A DNA stretch of 64,000 bases from Molossus alvarezi (lineage: Eukaryota > Chordata > Mammalia > Chiroptera > Molossidae), in assembly GCA_037176705.1 (NCBI GenBank), contig CM073890.1:93052591-93116590 (forward strand), read 5' to 3'. Below are positions 56,390-64,000 of this stretch, in pieces. The first letter of the stretch is position 1, and every line of letters begins with the position of its first letter. The notes beneath the pieces were generated by a model. That model made no database searches. It was given only the letters and a program-made list of their open reading frames with translations, and was not told the origin of the DNA. Position numbers and translations under genes: made by a program.

Positions 56390-57612
56390 ATCAATCAGTA
56401 AAGAGCACATCAGTGCCTCCGTGGAGCTTCGCAGTTCAATTAGCACACACAGCATCCACTCCCCGCGTTCCTGATGCAGCTCACATCACCCAAGACCCTG
56501 CGCGAGCAGCGCTCTGGTTAAGGATATGTCACGGTGAATCAACAAAATATGCGGTTTGATCAGCACGTTCTGAGAGCAGATCATTAAAATATGCAACCAG
56601 ATCCCTCAAGTGCATGAAAAATTAACTAACAAGTTTTGTATCTTGATCAGTTTAATGAGTGAGAAGTCGCTGAACAAGAGTGTCAAATTGTACAGTCTGG
56701 CAAGGGGGCAGACTGCCTGAGAGGAGCTGGGAGGGCCAGAGCTAATAGTGTTGGTTTTCAAAATACCAGTCCTTAGAATTCGATGTCGGAGAGAGCTGAT
56801 TAGTATTAAGATGTTGTCCAGCCTCTTTCCAGCAGGATGTGATGAGATGTCGAGCCTTCTGATGTAAATGAAACATTGATTCTCCCTTTCAGGCTTCACT
56901 AAGTCTTAATGGACTCAGCCATGCGCCTGGAAGCCCCTGCCAATGGCATCTTACACACATGTGTGCAACTAAGAGGCAGTGGCAGCCTTCTGGAAATATC
57001 TAAACCATCTGACCTTGAAGAGCAGCTAAAAGAAAAAGGAAAAAAAAGTTCTTTAATCAAATTGTATCAGAGATGCCCCATGCCACTGAGGGAAAAAGCA
57101 AGGCTTAATAAACCAAGAATGCCCAGCTAGAGAGTTGGTGGGGAATTTGAGCAAATTAAATCCGAGTGGTTGATGATCACCGAGGAGATATTTGAATTGG
57201 ATTGTCACCGGAGACTACAGGGTGTGTTGTCACCCGGCCATTGGCAGGATGCTGATGGGGAGGTTGACAACCCACTTTTACCAGCCACACATGCCCCCGG
57301 AGACTTGGCCCATGCATAGACGAGGACTTGAGCACCAGTCTGTTAATTCTGTTTCTCTACGTTATGGTGGCCGACTGGCTGGCACTGCAGCTGCGGGAGT
57401 GTCAGTTTCCCAGGGCATAAATGTACCCCCTCCTATAATGAGGTGGGCAACAGAAATAGGGCAAATAAAAGGCTGAACGCAAATCCAAATGGGGAACGTT
57501 CTGCAGACAAAGGAGGAGATCCGCCGTCTGGCAAATGCTGAGGCCGGAGCTGCTGGGAGCTGCCAGCAGCTGCCCTTCTGCTGAACGTCTCCTGCAGGGG
57601 CAAAGGACGTGG
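56390..57612. other. unique DNA, candidate conserved regulatory block
   Basis: No repeat recognised. The 56390-56720 part holds homeobox and POU-type words close together (caattagc, cattaaaatatgcaac, gtttaatgag) and an evenly mixed composition. A hairpin with CAGCTG E-boxes is at 57548-57571. Regulatory function is inferred only. Confidence 0.3.
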
Positions 57613-57629
57613 GAGAGGGGTGGACTTTT

Positions 57630-57850
57630 TTTTTTTTTTTATCCTCACCTAGGACATTTTTGCATTTATCTTCAGATAGAATGAGAGGGAGGAAGGGAGG
57701 AAGAGAGAGAGAGAAACATTGACATGAGAGAGAGACACACCGGGGCCAGGGATAAACTGCAACTGAGGTACGTGCCCTTAGCGGGAACCGGACCGGGACT
57801 CCCCAGTCCACGGGCCAGCGCTCCAACTCCTGAGCCTAACCAGCCAGGGC
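57630..57850 (-). mobile_element. VES SINE with TSD
   Basis: Antisense copy with the middle shortened: 'agagagacacaccggggcca', 'actgaggtacgtgcccttag', 'gcctaaccagccagggc'. Flanks gagaggggtggactttt / gagaggtggactttt form a duplication with a 2-bp difference. Confidence 0.88.
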
Positions 57851-57865
57851 GAGAGGTGGACTTTT

Positions 57866-58677
57866 ACTTTGTCTTTCTCAGTCTGATTAGACTTTTCCAA
57901 AATGTAGCAGGTGGACATATACAGAATGATTTTTGGTCAAATGTGGCATATGGACAAACTTTTCAAAATGGTTATATTTCCATGGATATTAGATAAAATA
58001 GAAATAGCACATCAAATTCATGATTCAACTAATATTATTTCTTAGAGTGAGGTAAAGATAGCAAAAGTGAGTTTAAAGTAAATTTAAAGACAAATTCTAC
58101 ATATATAATAAGGTATGCCAAAAATCATAAAGGGATTTTTCAAATGGCTGAAGCTTCCGAAAATCTTAGAATATTTTCCTTGAGTAAGAAAGTTTCATGC
58201 AATTCAGCCTATAGAACAGCCTTGTGTATCTGTTGAAAAATATAGGAAGAATGGAGAATAGGAGTAAACCACAGAAATAATAGAAGAACCTCAAAATTTG
58301 TCACGTATCTCATTTTCATTTGTTGGATGGACTAAGGAAAGTTCTTCAGCTATAAGCGTGGGAAGAGAAAAAAGTGAAGGGTCGACAAGTAATTTTTCCA
58401 CACTTACTTTCAGTGATACACATCGTATACTGTCCAACCTGCATGGGGGCCGGAGCCAGGTCTGCATGAGGACTCTCTTTCTTAGATCAATCAGAAAATG
58501 TGAATTTCAAAATTTTATAATATGCAGGTGAAAGCATCTCAAAGCACATTACTGGAATTAGCTTCTTACCGCACTATATACACAGATGCAAAGAAGCTCA
58601 GACCCAGAACACACTGTTGGTCATTAACACCTTAATCAACTGTCATAAAATCATAAAAGTTATTAAAAGTTTAAATT
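57866..58677. other. unique AT-rich DNA, no gene seen
   Basis: No repeat recognised and no supportable exon. Confidence 0.4.
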
Positions 58678-59347
58678 ACATTTTAATATTTTATTATAAA
58701 GTATAGCATGCATCAAAAGCATATATACTATTGATGTATGATGACATGCATACACAGATATGTATATTTTTAAAAGAAGAAGACACACCTGTACCCCCTC
58801 CAGCTACCTTAAGAAACAGAAAATGACTAGTATTTTGAAGCTGCCATTATGCTCCCCCAATAGCAACCTCATTCCCTTCCTTTCCCAGGTACCTATTTTA
58901 CTGAGTTTAAGGTCGATCATTTCCTTGTCTTTCTTTATAATCTTACTATGTGTGCATGTACCTCTAAGCAATATATTATCTAATATTTCCTATCCTTCAA
59001 TTTTATACTAAAAGACACACTATAGGGATTATTCTTAACTTCCTTTTTTATTCAATATTATAATTTTAATATTGACATGTTAATATGTATAAATTTAGTT
59101 TGTTCATTTTCATTTTAGTGACTATTCCACTGACTATATCACAATAATTTATCCACTATACTGTTTATTTTTTTATCATTGTAAACAATGCCATTGTTAC
59201 AGGTCTCCTGGTGTTCCTGGGAAAGAGATTCCCTTGGGTATATATTTAGAAAAGGAGTTGCTAGGTCCAAGGTATGTGCTTCTTCCACTTTATAAGGTAG
59301 TGCTGTATTGTTTTCCAAAATAATTTTACTGATTTGCACTCTCACTA
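58678..59347 (-). mobile_element. old L1M 3' region, minus strand
   Basis: Antisense L1 phrases: 'agtgactattccactgacta', 'aacaatgccattgttacagg', 'gggtatatatttagaaaagg', 'agttgctaggtccaaggtat', 'tgttttccaaaataatttta'. Not coding. Confidence 0.7.
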
Positions 59348-60740
59348 TTGACAAAAGCAACAAAAAATTACTAGATCTTTATCTTACACTATATACACAA
59401 ATCAACTCAAAATATATTAAAGACTTAAATGTAAGACCTGGAGCTGTAAAACTTCTAGAAGAACACGTAGGGAAAGTTGCTCAACATTGGTCTTAGCAAG
59501 GATTTTTAAGGAATGACATCAATAACACAGGCAGTAAAAGCAAAAATTAGTAAGGGAGACTACATCAAATTTAAAAGCTTCAGCACAGCAAAGAAAGCAA
59601 TAGAATAGAATAAAAAGGCAACATATGGAATGGGAGAAAATATTTGCAAACCATATATCCAATATGTAGTTAATATCCAAAATATGTAAGAAACTCCAAC
59701 AACTCAATATAAAGAAACAACCTGAGTAACCCAATTTTAAAAAGGACAAAGAACTTGAATTATTTCTCAAAAATAAAAAGACATACAAATGGCCACCAGG
59801 TATATGGAAAGATGTTTAACATCATTAATCATCAGATAAATTTAAATCAAAACCACAGTAAGATGTCACCACACACCTGTTAGGATTGCTATTCTCAAGA
59901 AAAAAAAAAAAGGAAGAAGAAGACAACTAATGTTGGCAAACTGAAACCCTTGTACATTGTTGGTGGGAATGTAAACTAGTGCAGCCACTATGAAAAATAG
60001 TATGGAGTGTCCTCAAAATTAAAAATAGAACTACCATGAGATCCAGCAATTGCACTTCTGGGCATATATATATCCAAGAGTTGAAATCAGGGTGGCAAAA
60101 GATATCTATACTCCCACATTTACTGCAGCATTATTCACAATAACCACTGATGGATGAATGAATGAAGGAAATGTGGTATATACATATAATGAAATATTAT
60201 TCAGTCTTAAAAAAGAAAGAAGTTCTGCCATATGTGACAAATGGATGAACCTGAAGGATACTGAACTAAATGAAATAAACCAGTTACAGAACGAAAAATA
60301 TGCATGATTCCATTTATATAAAATACCTAAAATAGTCAAGCTCATAGAATCAGAGAATAGAATGGTGGTGCAGGGACTGGAGTAGAGGGAGTGGGGAGTT
60401 GTTTAATGGGTACAAAGGTTCAGTTGTGCAAGGTAAATAATTCTAGAGATATGTGGTACAATGTAGTTCTTATAGCCAATAATACTATATTGTGCACTTA
60501 AATATTTTGTTAGGAGGGGAGATCTCACGTTAAGTATTCTTCCACAAAAACAAGACCTAAAGCAAAGGGACACAAGGAAACTTTTGGAGGTGATGGATAT
60601 ATCTATTACTTTGTGGTGACAGTTTCATGAAAAGGTGTATGCATATGTCCAAACTCATCAAAATGGGTAAATTAAATATGAGCAGTTTTCTGTATATCAA
60701 TTATAGCCCAATACTATTTTTAAAGTGGTTAACGTGTTTA
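59348..60740 (+). mobile_element. old L1 ORF2 end and 3' UTR, plus strand
   Basis: 'gtaagacctggagctgtaaa', 'gactacatcaaatttaaaag', 'gttggtgggaatgtaaacta', 'gaaatattattcagtcttaa', 'caattatagcccaatac'. ORF2 has many stops and frameshifts. It abuts the minus-strand L1 on its left. Confidence 0.85.
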
Positions 60741-60859
60741 AAAAGTGCACAACTTATTTATTTATTGAATTAATTTATTGAAAAAACATCCAAGAAGATC
60801 TAAATAATTTTGAAATTAAAGCATGCACTGAATAGGAAAATGTACTATTATATGAATAT

Positions 60860-62650
60860 TAACTGTACTCAAATTAATTGCAAGTTTTATATTCCAATCA
60901 AAATTTAGATAAAGTTTTACATGAAAGTTATGATTCTGAAATCAGATGGAAATTCAAAGGGCTAAAAATAGCCAGAATAATTTTGAAAAAGATGAGGCAT
61001 CTTGCTCTACCAAACATGGTAATCAAGACAGACTGTATTCTAAAGCAAAACATAGAACCCAGAAACAGAACATCCCCAGAAGGGAATGGTACAGATGGAG
61101 ATGGCAGTGTAGGACACTAGAGAGGGGTAGGTAAATGGTCTTAAGTGACTAGTCCTCTTGACTATTAGTTGACTATACCAGGAAAAGTAAAACAGAGCCC
61201 TACGTACCACCACACACAACAGTTAATTACTTGTGAATTAAGATTTAAGTGTGGCCTAGGCCAATTTGGCTCAGTGGTAGAGTGTCAGCCTGCGGACCAA
61301 TGAGTCACGGTTCGATTCCGGTCAAGGGCACGTACTTCGGTTGTTGTTGTCCCCGGCCCTGGTGGGGTTGTGGGGGAGACAACCAGTCGATGTGTCTCTC
61401 TCTCGTCGATGTTTCTCTCTCCCTCTCTCTCCCTCCCACTCTATCTGAAAATAAATAGAAAAAAATATCCTTGGCTGAGGATTAAAATAATAATAATAAT
61501 ATTTAAGTATGAAATGCAAAACTAAAAAAAACTTTTAGAAGACAGTAAAGAAGAATAGATTTATAATCTCTGTGTAGGAAAGGATTTCTTAAACAAGACA
61601 TAGTAAGTATAAGGTATAAAGAAAATAATTGTAATTTTGACTACACTAAAATCAAGATATCAAAAAGCATTTAAAAATATCATAAAGAGAGTGAAATGCA
61701 AACCATAGACTGGAGATCATACTTGAAATATATATATGTGGAAAACAACCCTTATCAAAAATACATACAAAGAACTTTTATGAATCATTAAGAAAAAGAT
61801 AAATAACCAAATAGAAAAATAGGTAAACTACTGAATAGGCATTTCACAAAAGAAAATATGAATGGCAAACAAAAAATAAAAGATGCTCAAACTCATTGGT
61901 TAACAATAAATTACTATTTTAAACCAGGGTAAGATACAATTTACAAGTGAAACAATATTATCTATTGATGATAAGGTACAACTAAGAACTCTCCCCGTTG
62001 CAGATGAGAATGTAAATCAGGACACCTACTTTGGCAAATAAACATTTTCCAGTAAGGTGGAGGATTCACATGGTCTATGGCTTAAAAGTTCTATTTCTAA
62101 GTATATACCCAAGAGAAACACTTGCATATTTGTGCCAGGAGACATGTATAAGAATGTCCAGAGCAGACTCTCCATAACAGTAAAAAACAGAAAAAGCCAG
62201 ATGCTCATTAACAAAGAAAGGATAAAGTGACACAAAGGCATAGAGTGGAATACTATGCAACTATAAAAAGTAAATTAACCACACCTCTATGAGTGAATCA
62301 CAAAAACAAACAAACAAAAAAACAGAATGTTGAGTAAAATACACTGAGGCACAGAAGAATATACACTATACTATCCAATCATATATTTCTAAAATAAAAT
62401 GCTTAGATAAATACATAGCTTATAAAACTATAAAGAAAAGCAACATAATGATGGTATACAATTCAAATAGGGCCTTATTTCTGGATTGGGAATGGGAGGA
62501 AAAATTGGGGAGGTGCACATATTTTAACTACAGTTAATGTTTATTTCTGGAGCTGGGTGGTGAGTATGAGTACTGATTTCTTCAGCCCTTAAATTGTATA
62601 TATAAAAATTTACAGTATATACACTCATTTTTATATATTGTAGAACTTAA
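60860..62650 (+). mobile_element. second old L1 relic, plus strand, holding a VES
   Basis: 'tatattccaatcaaaattta', 'gcatcttgctctaccaaaca', 'ctactgaataggcatttcac', 'ctaagtatatacccaagaga', 'gtggaatactatgcaactat'. It is degraded. The VES at 61254-61500 is nested in it. Confidence 0.75.
61254..61500 (+). mobile_element. VES SINE nested in L1
   Basis: Head gcctaggccaatttggctca, 'cacggttcgattccggtcaa', 'gggcacgtacttcggttgtt', (TC)n, 'atatccttggctgaggatta', then (AAT)n. The duplication atttaagtgtg (61243-61253) / atttaagtatg (61501-61511) has one mismatch. Confidence 0.92.
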
Positions 62651-63439
62651 CATTTAAAAAAGACAAAATCAATTATACAGTCACCAAATATGGCAGAAAT
62701 TAGGAAGGTGTCACTTGACTGGCCAAGGGTCATTCTATGCCAGAGAGAAAAAGGACCTGTGATGGCAGCATACACACTGTCAATGGTCCTATTAATTCAT
62801 TTGGGACAACAGTGAACATGTGAGTATTTGGTACCTGGTTCATAATAGATACTTGATACAACTGGTGAAAGAAAGGAGAAAAGGAAGGAAAGGAAAGAGA
62901 AAGAAAGGGCGAGAGAGATGGAGTTAGGGAGAGAGGGAGGGCAAAAGGTAAAGAAGGGTTTGAGGAGGGAAGAAGACTGGCTGCCCTGGATTTGTGAATA
63001 ATTTTATTATACACAATAAAAAGATTCCCTGCTGTCTGGAAAGAGTTCAGTCTTATCTTGACTGAGGGAGAGCTCTATTCTCTTGCAGAATTTAGCCCAT
63101 TGTGTCTTGTGTTACTAATGGTTACACTGACAGCTATAATACACCACTGAGACTTGCTTGTCAAACATTAACTTCTATGCCATGTTATAGATTTTTTTTC
63201 TGATAGAGTAATCACTGCTACTTATGCGGAATGACAGAAGCTGCCTGATAGTATTTAATCTAATCCGAAAACACAAGAAATAACCCAGCTATGTAAGACA
63301 GAGAAAAACCCAAAGGGAATTTTCTTTCTGAAGTCAGGACAGGAAGGGAAGCAGTAAGCCTATAACTAAACTCTGACTGAATGTACCTTTTGCCTTAGTT
63401 TCATATGTGACTTCATGCTTAAATCTGTATTTTAAAATT
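62651..63439. other. unique DNA with a polypurine tract
   Basis: A GA-rich tract at 62868-62945 (gaaaggagaaaaggaaggaa...). No gene or repeat otherwise recognised. Confidence 0.45.
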
Positions 63440-64000
63440 AAAAGTTTAAGGTTAACTGAATACAAAATAATATTCATAACACATTTTCAAAGTATAAAAT
63501 AATAAAGAAAACAAAACTTGTGTGTACAACACACAGCTTTCAAAAATAAAAATATTAATGCCATCTTAGAAGTGATTCCCATATCCCCTCCCCTCCTGTT
63601 TTCCCACTCGAAATAATGCCTCTCCTGAATTGTATTTATATCATCTCATTGTTTTTGTTTATAGTGTGCATATTTGTATAAATTCCTGAACACTAAGTTC
63701 TTTGTTTTTACAGATTTTTAAGCTTCATCAAAATACAATAATATTGCATTTTTTCCTGCTATGGCTTGTTTTATTTTCCATTTGGCAGTCATTTTTTGAG
63801 ACTTGCCCCTGATATAATGTACATGCCTATAATGTATTCACTTCCATTGCTCTTTACAATCACATTGTATGAATATCACAAGGGGCTTATCAATTTCTCC
63901 TATTGATTGATATTTAAGTTGTTTTCAGTTATTTTGGTTACTACATAATGATGGACGTTCTTGTACGTGTCTCCTGGTTTAAGTGCGCAAGTTTCTCTGG
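63440..64000 (-). mobile_element. old L1M 3' region, minus strand, cut by the window end
   Basis: 'gcctctcctgaattgtattt', 'agcttcatcaaaatacaata', 'tgattgatatttaagttgtt' and 'gatggacgttcttgtacgtg' follow antisense L1M 3' sequence. It continues beyond the window. Confidence 0.55.

Overview
This is nuclear DNA from a mammal, almost certainly a bat of the suborder Yangochiroptera. The main evidence is 20 recognisable copies of the tRNA-derived bat SINE family VES (heads close to 'GCCCTGGCCGGTTTGGCTCA', CT-rich 3' halves, A-tails). Many are bounded by direct repeats of 10-18 bases. Around them lies the usual placental-mammal debris: MIR, L2, L1, MLT1 (ERVL-MaLR) LTRs and MER5-type DNA transposons. 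No bacterial-style genes, CRISPR arrays or operons are present. Most long open frames are chance readings of repeats or unique intergenic or intronic DNA.

Layout. 1-6 kb: fairly GC-rich unique DNA with several MIRs, a palindromic DNA-transposon relic and a CpG-richer patch near 5.3-5.65 kb. 6-18.5 kb: VES copies spread through unique and MIR/L2 sequence, plus an MLT1 LTR split by an L1 piece near 17.3-17.6 kb. 18.5-27.5 kb: mostly unique DNA, with a striking 17-bp/51-bp higher-order minisatellite at 19.4-19.7 kb and a CTCF-like motif beside it. 27.5-36 kb: dense SINEs, a good CTCF-like motif at 28.25 kb, the only plausible coding exon (31.9-32.1 kb, minus strand) and a four-element nested insertion (32.25-34.5 kb). 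36-39.5 kb: two L1 relics meeting 3' end to 3' end. 39.5-58 kb: unique DNA, microsatellites, MIR/L2/MLT1 relics, a few SINEs and candidate regulatory sequence at 56.4-57.6 kb. 58.6-64 kb: mostly L1 relics in both orientations.

There is no gene set working together here. The window looks like intergenic DNA or the introns of a large minus-strand gene, if the exon is real. The observations most worth following up are the membrane-protein exon, a short tRNA-head-only SINE form seen twice with the same 3' breakpoint, the higher-order minisatellite, and the nested L1/SINE tower whose insertion order can be read from target-site duplications. All repeat names are from memory of consensus sequences, and boundaries are approximate unless a target-site duplication fixes them.
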